In this document: positions 48,674-61,500 of the stretch, piece by piece
Layout: each line of letters begins with the position of its first letter
How positions within the stretch are numbered: the first letter of the stretch is position 1
Origin: Lepus europaeus
Taxonomy: Eukaryota; Chordata; Mammalia; Lagomorpha; Leporidae
Direction: 5' to 3'
Assembly (NCBI RefSeq): GCF_033115175.1
Contig: NC_084850.1
Span: 100,999,439 to 101,063,438 of the forward strand
DNA: 64,000 nucleotides
The notes under the pieces: generated by a model
What the model was told of the DNA's origin: nothing
What the model saw: only the letters and a program-made list of their open reading frames with translations
Databases searched by the model: none
Made by a program: the position numbers and the translations under genes

Positions 48674-50783
48674 ACTTAGGGACAGAAAAAGGGAGGAGAC
48701 CCAGCTTGGAGGTCAGACTGTGGAGGGAAGAGAGAGGTGCAGCATCGAGGAGGCCACTGTGTGGTGACAGTGCCCCCTGGAGAAGAGAGGTGGGATTCTG
48801 GTATATTCTGAAGGTGGAACCTATAGGCTTGCTTTAGCGCTTAAAAAGCAGAGGTCAAGGCTGCCTCCTAAGCCTGGGGACTGAGCAGCTGGAAATCTAG
48901 AGAGGTGAGAGACAGGCTCCTCCCTCCAGACCTAGGTGGTGGTGACTATGACCCCCTGCCCAGAAGAGCCCAGGACGCTCCAGGTGATCCCGAGGTTCCC
49001 CGCGCTCACCTACTCCCAGCAACACAGGGGCAGAAGGGACAGAGGCCGAGGCGACTGTCCCTGCCTGCTTTATTGATAAGAGACAGCCAGGCTGGGAGCG
49101 GTGAAGTGACAGGGACTGGCCCAAGGTCATCGATACCACAGGATAGAGGACTCAGCCTGTGGCTCAAGCAACACAGAGCACTTACTGTGGTGAGAGCCTG
49201 TGGTTGCCAGCACCCTAGGGCCCCCGGAGACCCCGCGGACCCCGCAGACCGCCACTTTGAGCAGCCTACCCGGGTGCTCTGGTTTCACAGATCTGACGGG
49301 AAAGGTGAACTGAGGGGTGCTCACTGGCAGGGCTGCAGGGCCAGGGAGAGATAGTGGGCAAGGGTGGGACACCCCAAATAGCTCGGGTGCCCCAAGGATG
49401 TTGGGAAACGCGCTGTGCCTTTGAATTCCACGTTCACTCCAACTTTCTGCTGCCACCTCCCATGAGCCCTGACAGGACCCTGAGGGGACTGGCAGGCCGG
49501 CCTCACCGGGCCGCGTTTTCCTCTAGAAAGTTGGTGAAGGAGGAAGCTCAAGGTGGCGAGGGCTGATCCTAAAAACTCTCAGCCTGCACAGCTTCCACAG
49601 GCAGGGCGCAGGGTGGGCCCATTCTCCTTTCTCCACCCAGCCCCCGGCGAGAGGTGGGCCCTTTAGACCTGGGCCAGGAAGGGGCTCGCTCAGGGGAAAG
49701 GGAGACGCGTTGTGAATGGGATTCCCCCAGACTCAGTGCCCCAGACTGACAAAGCTTAGTTGGGGCCAAGCGGCCTGCTCACCTGTGTCCTGGGAGAGGC
49801 AGGTGAGCTGGGACAAGGTCTGCAGCAGGGTGGGGGAAGGGGAGCAAAGCTGCTCTCAACCCCACCAGGAATGGGGATTGGGGAGTGGTCATGCGCAGCT
49901 GCCACCCACTGCCTGCTGGGAGTTTGGGGTCATAGCCCTGCACACCTGCTGGCCCCTGTCCCACCATGGGTTCCCCCCCAGCCCCTCCCCGTGCCCACTG
50001 TGTCCCGACATGACTCTCCTTGGCTTTCCTTCCCTGCCCTCATTGTGGATGTAATTTGGTGTTTGTCCCTTGTGTGCAGGGAGTGTCAGTTTTTGGCCTG
50101 GAAAGTCAGGCTTTGGGAACCATTTTGTGAGAGGCTCTTTGAGGCTGTGAAACCCGTGCCACCTCACCTGGGCTTTCTGCTAGCTCAGGAAGGCATGGAG
50201 TCTGTTCCTGGAGGGAAATGGTTGCAGGGTAAGGGTTATTCAGTCACGACAGAAAGAACCTAATTTGGGGTAGTTGACTGTCCAGCTAAACATTTCCCAG
50301 ACTCCTTTGCAGCTCTGGTAACCACATGATAGATCTGGTGAGTGAGATGTAACGGGGGTTGATGGAGGAGGACATTCTTAAATTGGGGCTGGCTGAAGCC
50401 CTCTTGCCTTTCCACATTTGTTCCTCCTCTTCTTGATTGGGCAGGGCTCTCAAGTGGTCATTTTGGGATAAGGTGGCCATACTGAAAAGTCCCTGAACCC
50501 TCAGCCCTTATTTACCCTCTTGAGCTGCCAGAGCAATTCTCATTATGTAGGGGAAATGAAATTCCAAAATTATCTTCCCATCCCCCACCTCTGGTTAGTG
50601 GTAGGCACACCTTACCCCAGGATGCCATCCAGGACTACCACATCCAAGTTAAGCTTGGACCCCTCCACCCTCCCCCGCAATCAGGCCAAAGAGACCTATA
50701 TGGAAACAGCCCTGGTTAGGATACTTTTTGATACCTTGTCTTCTCAGCCTAGGGCATGGCTAGGATTGGCTGTGAGGCCTGCA
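48674..50783. other. Intergenic single-copy region between ERAS and HDAC6
   Basis: About 2.1 kb, GC-moderate. It has a likely antisense MIR piece near 49060-49140 (gtgacagggactggcccaag). Long frames occur on both strands but match no family I know and lack splice or start support. Confidence 0.45.
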
Positions 50784-50898
50784 TTGAGGGTACTTTAAAA
50801 AGTTCAACATAGAAGTAAAAGCTCATTTTGGTGGAAAAAAAAATTGAAATCCATGTATAGTTTGCTCACAGTATGCATCTTTTAAAAATATTTTTACT

Positions 50899-51196
50899 GA
50901 GGCCGGTGCTGTGGAGGTAAAGCTGCCGCCTGCAATGCCAGAATCATATATGGGCACCAGTTCGAGTCCACTTCTGATCCAGCTCCCTGCTAATGTGCCT
51001 GGGAAAGCAGTAGAAGATAGCCCAAGTCCTTGGACCCTTGCACCTACGTGGGAGACCCGGAAGAAGCTCCTGGCTCTTGCCTTTGGATCGGTGCAGCTCT
51101 GGCCATTGCAGCCATTTGGGGAGTGAACTAGCGGATGGAAGATTTCTCTGTCTCTCTCTCTCTCTGTAACTCTACCTTTCAAATAAATAATCTTTA
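50899..51196 (+). repeat. C-repeat SINE
   Basis: Sense copy from gaggccggtgctgtggaggt to caaataaataatctttaaaa. Confidence 0.87.
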
Positions 51197-51478
51197 AAAA
51201 TATATTTACTTCAAAAGCAGAAAAGCAGAGAGACAGTCTTTCATCTGCTGATTCACTCCCCAAATGCCCAGTCAGCGTTCAGGAACCTGGAACTCAATCT
51301 GGGTCTTTCACATGGGTGGTAGGGATCCAAATATTTGAGTCATCATCTGCTCTCTCCCAGTGTGCTTATTATCAGGAAGCTAAAATTAGCAGAGCTGGGA
51401 TCTAAACCCAGGCACACAGATATGGGATGTGGGCATCCAGAGCAGTATCTTAACTGCTGTGCCAAACTCCTGCCCCCA
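51197..51478 (-). repeat. C-repeat SINE, old subfamily
   Basis: Antisense copy, tail to tail with the previous one, ending ctgctgtgccaaactcctgc. Confidence 0.75.
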
Positions 51479-51501
51479 TAATATGTATTTGCATGAACAT
51501 T

Positions 51502-51818
51502 TTAAAAAAGATTTATTTATTTGAAAGGCAGAGTTACAGAGAGAGAAAGAGAAAGAGATCTTCCATCTGCTGGTTCACTCCCCAAATGGCCATAACATCT
51601 GGGGCTGGGCCAGGTTGAAGCCAAGAGCCAGGAACTTCTTCTAGGTCTCCCATGTAGGTACAGAGGCCCAGGGACTTGGGCCATCCTCCACTGCTTTCCC
51701 AGGCACACTAGCAGGGAGCTGGATCAGAAAAAGGAGCATCTGGGACTTGAACCAGCACCCATTTGGGATGCCAGCGCTGTAGGCAGAGGCTTAAGCTGCT
51801 GCACTACAGTGTCAGCCC
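51502..51818 (-). repeat. C-repeat SINE
   Basis: Antisense copy. The flanks (g)(c/t)atgaac(a/t)ttt are similar, inside the mariner-like element. Confidence 0.88.
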
Positions 51819-52151
51819 CTGTATGAACTTTGTGAAGACCCCTCGTATGCATGGATTTCAAATTTTTGCACCAAACTAGACATACCTATAAATTCTATTT
51901 TCCATGAACTTTTTGGAGTATCCTCATATTTCTAAATCAGATATTCATTTTCTAATGGTTTCTACCACTTACTCTATTGGAGCTGCCTGGTATATTTTCA
52001 ATAAGTTGGTTTTTTGTGCAATGGGTGGTGAGGGAAAGGTTGAAGCGATGAAGACCCATTCCATATTCCTTCATTTCTCATTGGCCTGGGATGTAGGATT
52101 CTCTACCCACTCAAAGTTAAAAGGCTTTCTCCACGTTTTGTAACTTCATAG

Positions 52152-52157
52152 TTTATT
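52152..52157 (-). terminator. HDAC6: HDAC6 poly(A) signal
   Basis: TTTATT on the plus strand is AATAAA on the minus strand, about 345 bases after the HDAC6 stop. It sets the 3' end of the gene near 52135. Confidence 0.8.
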
Positions 52158-52500
52158 ACATACACAACCCCTCCACACCTGCCAGTTATTCCCCCCTTCC
52201 TCCAATGTTAGCCTTTGTGATTGCAGCAACCCTTTGGAACCACTGAGCTCCTCTTTTCCTTGTGGGGTGGGGTAGTGTTGTCCCTTGAGCAGGTAGTGGG
52301 CAGGGGAAAATCCACAACTGATAATCGCAGTCTTTTTAAAGGTATATACACTTAAATAAGCACCCTTGAGGAGTTGCAAAGGATATTTAAGTCGAGATGG
52401 AGAGAGAGGCTCCCCCTCATCCAAGGTAGAGCTTGGAATGAACTAAGGCTGGTCTGTCTTGGGCCTCAGAAGGTGGAGAAGAGGGAGCACGTTCTGGGAC

Positions 52501-55500
52501 TTAGTGTGGGTGGGGCATGTCCTCCCCAAACTTGTTCTGGTGGACCGTGTTCTTCACATCTAGGAGAGCCTGAGGAGTAGCAAGAACAGGGTAGGTGAGA
52601 GAGAGTGCAGAACACTCTGCCTCAGCCGGGAGGCTTGCCCCCACTCCAGTCTTCAACCACTCTGTCTCCTGGGCTATCCCGCAGCCCCCACAATATAAAA
52701 AATGATCATGAGGCAATCATGCAAAGGGATCTGTGCTCTCCCCTTACCCACCACACCAGGAGTGCATGTACGTGTGTGGGGCATGAGTGTGCACATTAGA
52801 GGGTCTGCCCGGGGCCCACCTGGTGGTGGACATAGGCCTGGCAGAGGTAACACCAGGCAGACAGGTCAACGTAGCTGAGGACCAGTGGGTGTCCAGAGGC
52901 TTCATGGTGTTGGATCATATGGGCATTGACGAAACGGCTGCAGTAGACCTGAGGTTGGGGAGTATCAGGCAGGGGTCAGCACCTACCAAAGTTTGTTCCT
53001 GGACCAGCCTCCACCCCATTCCCCTCCTCTGCGCCATACCTGATAGCAAGACAGACACACCCAATTTTCCTCGAGTGTTCCACAGTCTTGACAAGGTTGA
53101 GTCACATTCAGGCCTGTTGCGGGTTTGGGGCATACTGCCACCAAATGGGGACACCAGGACATTGGTGTCACAGCATAAAACATGGCCTGGAGTGGATGAA
53201 ACTGAGTCAGCTGGGGGGGGGTCCTATTCCCCCACTATATGTTCCTGCATCACATCTCCTACCTGAAGACACGGATAGGTAAAAGGAAGCTGCAACCCAG
53301 CCTCTCCCTGAGCTCACCTGGTCAGTGTCAGCAAGGTGCCCTGATCCCTGCATCAGTGTCACATCATCCACATCCCGACCTCCAGCTGCCTCTGCTAGTA
53401 GGCCCTCCTCTTCCGGAATCTGAGATTCTGAGGTCTTCTGGACACACAGAAGCAAAAGGTGTACCGAAGAGGCCAGATTCTTGGCCCTTCTTCCCTCTAC
53501 CTGGGTGTTGTGGGCCTTACCTGAGCTTCATCGCCTAGTTTCAAGGTTCTGAGACTCCTAGTCAGCTGACTAGGGGATATCTGGGATATGGCTCCTGGCA
53601 CAGGTGAGGTTGGGGGCGTCTGGTTATCTATGCTTGAGGCTAGAGGAGTTTGGATCAGCTTGGCTGCCCTCACAGCCTCCTCTGAGGTGTTCTGGTTCAG
53701 CGTGTCTCCTTCCTCTGAAATGATACTGTCCAGCATGGCTTCCCCCAGGGAAACCTCTGAGGTGGTCTGGTCCAGTGAGGTTCCGCCCACAGACTCCTCT
53801 GAGGTGGTCTGGTCTGGTGTGGCTACCCCTGTGGCTGCTTCCCAGGTGGTCTGGTCCAGCATGGCTCCTCCCATGCCCACCTCTGAGGTGGTGTGGTACA
53901 GCGTGGCTAACCTTGTGGCTGCCTGTGAGGAATGGGCCTCAGTGAACATCACAGCTGTCTCTGATTCAGTATGGCCTGGAATGGACTCTCCTGCGGATAG
54001 GGCTGAGGTGGCCTTCCCCGTGCCTGCTTCCAGAACATTCTTTTTTGGTGTGGTCATCCCCTCAGCTGGCCCAGGATTAGCTGGTCGAGGTGGCTTCTTG
54101 GTAGCCGACTTAAAACTGAATAGTCCCTCCTTGTCTTCTACCTCTGAAATCATGGAGGGAGATCCTTGAGTGTGGGTGTTCTCTTTCCTGCCTCTCATCC
54201 CTCCCCCCAACTCCCTCCTTCCCTGAGTCCCCCCACTGTCCCCAATCCCCCATGTCCACTCACTCATGACCCACAGGCTGCGCCAGTATTTGCGATGGAC
54301 CTGGATGGTCTCAGTGATTGAGGCCAGGGCCCCTGATTGTGGGGGCCGCAGCAGGGCCAGCATGGGTGGTGGGTCTCCAAGAAGGGAGCGGGTGCAGGCA
54401 GCCATAGACTCCGAGATGGATGTTAGGTTATAGCCACCCTTTATGAGGAAAAGGAGAAGGACAGGGATGGTAGGGGCTCATCAGGGAATTTGGAGGGCAA
54501 GATGTCTTATCTCCCAACCCTTCCTCTCCTGCAGCCTCCAAGCCTGGAGATGGTGGGGGGTGCTGGGAACAAGTGCATAGAACCCATACCTGTAAGGTGG
54601 ACAATACACATCATATGGGATGGTTTGTGGAGGAAGGTAAATTGTGTTGTAAAGTGCAAAGTAACAGTAACAATACTGGTAATAGTAATGTAGCAGTAAC
54701 AGTACTGATAGTAGCCTTAGTAATGTAACAGTAACAATACTGACAATAGTGTCAGTAACAGCTGACATTGAGTGTTTGCTGTGTACCAGGCACTATTTTT
54801 TAAAGGATTTATTTGAAAGGCAGAGTGACATAGAGGGGAGGGGAGTGGAGAGAGAGAGAGATCAGTCCATCTACTGGTACACTCCCCAAATGGCCACAAT
54901 GGCTGGGGCTTGGCCATGCCAAAGCCAGGAGCCCAAACTCCATCCAGGTCTCCCATGTAGGTGGCAAGGGCCCAAATACTCAGGCCATCTTTTGCTGCTT
55001 TCCCAAGTGCATTAGTGGGGAGCTGGATCAGAAGTGGAGGAGCTAAGACTAAATCCAGTGGTCTGATATGGGATGCTGGTGTCACAAGAGGCAACTTAAC
55101 CTGTTGCACCAGAATGCCAGAACCCCAGCCCTAATTTAAAGGCCTCAGGCACATTAACTGGCCTGATCCTCACAACCACAAGTACTCAATTTATACAGGT
55201 ATCTGTCCTCATGCTACACATAAATCTGTCTTCACATTGTTCAAGAACACTTGGCCTCACACCATGCAGAAACCACTGATGTGACCTGCACAAGACCCTG
55301 CTTGGTATGTCCGCATCCCATATCAGAGTGCCTGGGTTAAGTCCCAGCTCTGGCACCTAACTCCAGCTTCTTGTTGGTGTACATTCTGGCAGGCAGCGGG
55401 TGATGGTTTAAGTAGTTGAGTCCTTGCAACCCATATGGGAGACTCAGCTGGAGTTCCAGACTCATGACTTCAGCCTGGCCTGACTTTTGCAGGCATTTAT

Positions 55501-58500
55501 GGAGTGCACTGGTGGATGGGAGATCTCTTTATGCCTCTTTCTTTGCCTTTCAAATAAATTTTATAAACAAAAGTTTAAGAAGTTCAGGGGAAAAAATGCC
55601 CCTGCCTTGATTTAGTATGGGAACAACTGGTCGTTCTCTCTGCATGCACTGTCCTGACCTTCTTCATATGCTATATAGCAGGGGTGGAGAACCTTCTCTC
55701 TGCCAAGGGCTATTTGGATATTTATAACTTCATTTGCGGGCTATACAAAATTATCAACTTAAAGATGAGCCTGCTATAGATTGATTGAATCTTGAGTCTT
55801 GCCTGCAGTTGCCTTGGCAGGGCCCAAACCAAATGGTTTTGCAAGCCTTACATGGCCCATGGGCTGACTGTTCCCCACCCCCGCTCTATAGTACTCCTAG
55901 TCTCTATTCTTTTTGCAGATAGAGAAACAGGCTCAGAGTGGTTAGAGGACTTATCTGAGGTCACAACAGCTGAGGCGGCAGTGCCAGAGTCTGCACCTGG
56001 ACTAGCTGACAAAATCGTCCATGTTCTTAACTGCAATGCTGCCCTGTCCCAAGAAGTCCTGGACACACTACAAGTGGGACTTTTTGCAAGCCACTTCCTT
56101 TCTCTGTGACTTACTTTCCTCATGTGTAGTGAAAATTACAGCACAGCACCATTGCTGAGAGGGAGACATTCAAGTCTGAACAATGGACGACAGTCAGATA
56201 CTGCATTCACCTAGCGCTTACCACAGCCCAGCACTCTTCCAGGATTAGGCAGCCCCATCTTACAGACAAAGAAACTGAGGCACAAAGGGTGGGGGCACTG
56301 AGAGATTTACAAAAGCTCAGTGATTTTACTTTGTCCCAGGAGTGTGTTAGAGGCAGTTCAGGTGGTGGTAATGAGCAGACTCTGGAGCCAACCTGCATGA
56401 GTTCAAGCACTGGCCCTGCTATTAAATGTGTGGCCTCAGGCTAGGCATGTCACCTCCCCACGCTCCAATTTTCCTGCTCTTCAGAGAGGAAAATGTTGAG
56501 GTGAATAGATTCTACCTCATAAAGCTGCTTTGTCTCTGTATATAGTGAGAACTGAATTACAGCTGTTAATGTGGGTGGTGTTCTTTTTAGTGCCTAGTAT
56601 GTGCCAACAATCCTATGTGGGGACACTCAAAGGGGATCTTTGGAAAACTGCCCCAAGTGATGCAGCCAACTCTTCCAAAGTACCCTCCCACCATGGGGAC
56701 AGGGACCAAAAGCGATTTACCTCTAGGATAAGGACAATGCGGCCACCAGCAAGGCCCATCAGCAGGTGGGTGAGGTGGGCATAACCCTCAGGTGACACCT
56801 GGCAGCCCCCCAGTGGGTCTCCTCGTGCAGCATCAAAGCCCGCAGAGACCAGTACCAGTTCTGGGTTAAACTGAGTAGGGAGAGAAGAGATGTGTGCTTA
56901 TTCAGGGGTTGGCTTTGGTAGGAAGTTAGTGATGAGACTTAGAGACGTGGAGACCCAAAGATGTGGGAGACAAGGAAAGATGAAGACATGGAGATGCAAC
57001 TCAAGTGACGGAGACAGGGGCTGGGAGATGCAAGAACAGAGACCTGACAACCAGGAAGGGGAAGGCAGGGAAACACAGGAGATAGAGAATTAGAGATGGG
57101 AGAAGCAGAGACACAATGCAGTTTGCTAGAGATGTGGACACACCAGACATGAACTTAAAGACATGGTAACACTAACATGGACAGACAGGGACATGAGGCA
57201 GAGTCATGAAATACAGAGACATGATACATGGAGACTCAGATGTCAAGAGATGGTGACATGAGAAATGGAGAGACAGACACATATCTCCATCCACATGCAC
57301 TCCAGGGTCAAACATGGGACACACAGGTGCAAGACACAGGATTTTATACACACAGTGCTAAATAGACGTACACACACACACACACACTTGTGTGGACGGT
57401 GGAAGTGCCACACACAGGACAAGATGATGATATACAGCCACACATACTCTCACAGAGACAGTCCTGTGAATGCCAGGATCATTCATTCACACTGGTCACG
57501 CAAAGTTCCTCAGAAGTGAAAATGGTCCATGGTCACAATGGTCTCATGTGCTGTTGTGTCCACGGGAGGCAGTCACCTGCACACACATTTGCACACACAC
57601 AGAAGGTGGCTCTGGCTACCCATGAATAGTCAGGCACACACACAGATCTAAAGGTGCACACCCACGCCCAGCTTTGCAGGGTTAATCACGTAGGCACCAC
57701 AGTCATCCCAGCTCACACAGAGAAGGCAGCCACAGCCAGGCCACATTCCCCTATCAGAGGCACATGCAAAAAGCCTGGACTAACAGACAGACACAAAGAT
57801 AGATGTCCCACACAGCCTTCAACATCCAGAGAGTTCCATACAGGCTGTCACAGAGAGAGCAGCAACCAATGACCTATCCCACTCAGCATGCAGAAAAGAG
57901 GTGGTGACAGATAGCCACCTGCACAGAGGGGTATACATACATGCTCAAATCCCTGCCCTTCCTTGCATACACAATTCCAGAGACAGTGTGACCCACGGTC
58001 ACCCTCACACCAGACAGGCATTCATGATGGCAGACACATCCACACAGGCCACTGCCACACATCCAGAGAGTCCTCACACAGAAGCCCACGCGTACAATGT
58101 TACACGGGAAGGCACTCACCCGCAAGCCGCTTGTGCACAGACAGGCATGTAAGGCTGTCACAGTCAATCCCCCTCCCCTGAAAGCCATCCCTGTAGCCAC
58201 CCACAGGCTGTCTCACATAATCAGTCTCCTGACGTGATCAGTCAGACACATACGTATACTCCCGAGAAGGTAGCCACGTGCTACTATCAGCACGGGTGCG
58301 TCACACATATCCTGAGTCATACCTCGTATGCAATGGGAAGCACCAGACGATGCCAGGCCGTCAGGTAGTCAGCATCCCCTATGCGGGACCCATTCCAGGC
58401 CACGTTGACAGTGAAACCTGTGCCTGCAGCCCGGCCTATCTGGCTGCAGGCACCCTCATCCCCCACGGGGAAGAAGGTGCCCTGATCATAGCGGTGCAGG

Positions 58501-61500
58501 GATATGTAGAGCACACTGCCGGGGATAGGGCAGAAAGAGGGCCATGGTTAGGGGTCCCCTAGCCCCCAGTGAGGCATGGTTCGCCCACCTCCCTGACCAC
58601 ACTCCTGCCCCCAGCCCCAGTACCTCACCTGGGGTCATCCTCAAAAATGTGCTGAGTCCCATTACCATGATGGATGTCCCAATCCACAATCAGGACCCTA
58701 GGAAGGGGACAGCTCCTCAGTATTCCAGGACATTCACCCCATGGGAAAAGGCTGGGTATAGACCCCTAGGGTCTGCAGGGACATTTGGTGCTAAGGAACA
58801 GGATCTTGTGTCTCTTGAGAAAGCACTGAGCATCTGGCTTTTGGGTCCTATTGTGTAAGGATGAGGGCTAGGTCTGAGGGCTGCACTCTGGGCTTGAGTA
58901 AGCTCTCAGGGCTGGGCGCTGGGAAGCTAAGTGCTAAGGACTAGACCCCATGTCTTCAAGAGGAAGCACTGGAGCCTCAACCTGGGTTCTGTCGGGATGG
59001 CCTTTGAGGACCATAAATGCTAGGGTGGGACCTGAGACCTGGCTTAAAGCGCCCAGGTGCCCCAATCTGACCAGGTAGGCACTGACCAGCCTCCTTTGTT
59101 GTCCTTTTTTGGGTAAGTGCTGAGCAGTTGACCCCTGCTTATTTCCAAGTAAGTCCTGGGAGCTGTACATGGAGCTTGCTGACTATACTTTGGGCTGGGG
59201 GACATCCAGGTCCCCACAAGAATCAGAAAGTCTTACCGCAGGGCACGTCCACTGATGGCCTGGGCATGGCGAGCAGCCACGGCCACAGAGTTGAAAAAGC
59301 AGAAACCACAAGCGGCATCCTGCTCAGCATGGTGTCCTGGGGGGCGTACCAGGGCAACGCCATTCAAAACCTGGGGGAGTGCGGGGAGAAAGGTTGCTCT
59401 CTTACCTACCTTCCCCGTTCTTCACTACACTTCCTTTCACTACTTCACCCAACTGTGAGGGAACCTCCACCCTCTAGGTGGCCCACCTAGCAAGCAATGA
59501 CCCCTCCCCACAGCCCCTTTTCTCAGGCCCAGCCCAACTGTCTCCGAGCCACTGTGGGTAGCCCCACGTGGCAGGCCAGAGGCCGCACCTCTCCTTCCAG
59601 CACAGCCTCCACCAGGCGGCAGACGGTGCCAGTGGCAAGCTGTGCGCAGGTGAAGGTGCTGGGGCAGATGTAGATTGAGTCAAAGTTGGCACCCTCACGA
59701 TGTAGTTCCCGGGTCTTCATCTTCTGCGTGGCCCGGAGACGCTCCACATACTCAGCACTGGGGGCACAAAGAGGGGCAGCCAGTGGACAGTGAGGTGGCT
59801 CTGTTTCCTCCCTGGAGCCTGCTCCCAGACCAGAACTTGGACCCTTCTCAGTCCGGCAGCAGCTCCCACACAGGTGAGCGTAACCCTAAGCTCCCACTCC
59901 TGAGTCCCAATCGTGGCCACAGTCACAGCTTCAACCCTGGGCCCAAAGATGTGACCTGTGGCAAGTGAGCAGCTCAGCATCGGTGGCAGGTCGTGCTGGT
60001 AGGTTGAGGCAGCGTCCAGCAAGGCCCAACTCTTCCAGATGGCACATGATACGCAAGATACGCTGGGGTGTCTCGGGATGGTGGCTATTAGTGTAGGAGA
60101 ACCAGAGATAGGGGCTGAGTGCCTGTGGGGGAGGCAGCCACATACCCCACATCCCAGCCCTCTGACTGCATACTTGTCCCATAAGTTGCAGTGACTCATC
60201 ATCCGCTGGTCATAGACCAGCCCTGTGCGAGCCTGCAGCACCGGCCATGTCAGCATAGGCAGCACCGGGGGCTCCCAGAATCCGGACTCCTCACTCTCCT
60301 CCATGCTGTCCTCCTCCATGCTGTCTTCCTCGATGGTCTCAACTACAAGAGGAGGTCACATTCACCTTGCTCTCCCAAGCTAGATCCCTGTAATACTCTG
60401 GAACTCAGCTGACCCAAAGTTATGAAGGGGGTGGGAGGCCTGAAACCAGGGCCCAATGGAGACAGCCTGAGGTTCCTCCATAGCTCATTCCATGCCCAGC
60501 CCATCAAGCCCACTCCCCGCTTCCTACCTGATCGCACAAGGAATTCCCAGAAGGGCTCAAGGGCTCCCAAAGTACAGGAGAGTGAATTCTGGGCACTGGA
60601 GGGCAGGGAAGGGGCAATTGTGATGAAATGGCCTCCGAGGTGGGCAGTGAGAGTCCTGCTTTTCCCCTCTTCCATTTGAGCTCACCTTTGGCAGGGGATA
60701 CCAGGGGACTCCAGCATGGGGCAAGGGTCTCCCAGAAGGGTATGGAGCGAGGCACTGACACCCTCAGCCAGGGAACGGAGGTTGTAGCCACCCTGAGGGA
60801 AGGAGTTGGGGGTTGAGGAAAGGACCAGACCAGGGAAAAGTAACAGTGAAAAACAGTAATACTAGGGTATATACTGTACGTTAAGCAACAGGAACATAGA
60901 GGACCTTATTTAATTCACTGATGATTATCATTATCATTATGCCCACATGGAAGGTAACTGACTTATGCTAGGCTATCCAGCTAGTAGGTGGCAATGCTGG
61001 GCTGGGAATTCCTGCTGGACTCAAAAGCTTTGTTCTTAAGCCCTCCACGGACAGGGTCTGCAAACTGAGAGATGAAAGTGAGTCACTCACCTCCAGAGAC
61101 AGGATCAGCTTGCCTCCTGCCAGACCCATGAGCAGGTGGGTTAGCTGGGCGAACCCAGCTGGAGTGGCAGCCATCTCGCCCTGGGGAGACAAATAAAGTC
61201 AGTCTGCTCCTGGACAGCCCCTTCTGCCCACCTAGAACCTCAGGGAGGTTGCCTTACCTTGGGGTCCCCTTGGAGAGCATCAAATCCAGCAGCCACAAGG
61301 ACCAGCTGAGGTTGGAACTGAGGGAGGAATGAATTACATGAGGCTACTTGTCCTCATGACCATCCCTCAACGTCGTCCCTCACCCAACACTTTCCAGACC
61401 CCTAGGACCTCAAAGGCGACTGGCAGCAGGATGTGCAGGAACGCAGCAATGTAGTCAGCATCCCGCATCCCCACCTGCAGACAGAGCCATTATGGGGGGT

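Larger units (their letters stand above)
50784..51930. mobile_element. Mariner-like inverted-repeat elements, split by three SINEs
   Basis: The left end gagggtactttaaaaagttc (50786) pairs with the right end gaactttttggagtatcctc (about 51908-51927). An inner end, gaactttgtgaagacccctc (about 51825), suggests two adjacent copies. The interior shares ttttggtggaaaaa and its complement tttgcaccaaactag. Confidence 0.5.

Noticed and set aside
53588-54169. A 193-codon plus-strand frame opposite the HDAC6 SE14 exon
   Set aside because: Reverse complement of the repeat-coding exon; the minus-strand frame is the conserved one.
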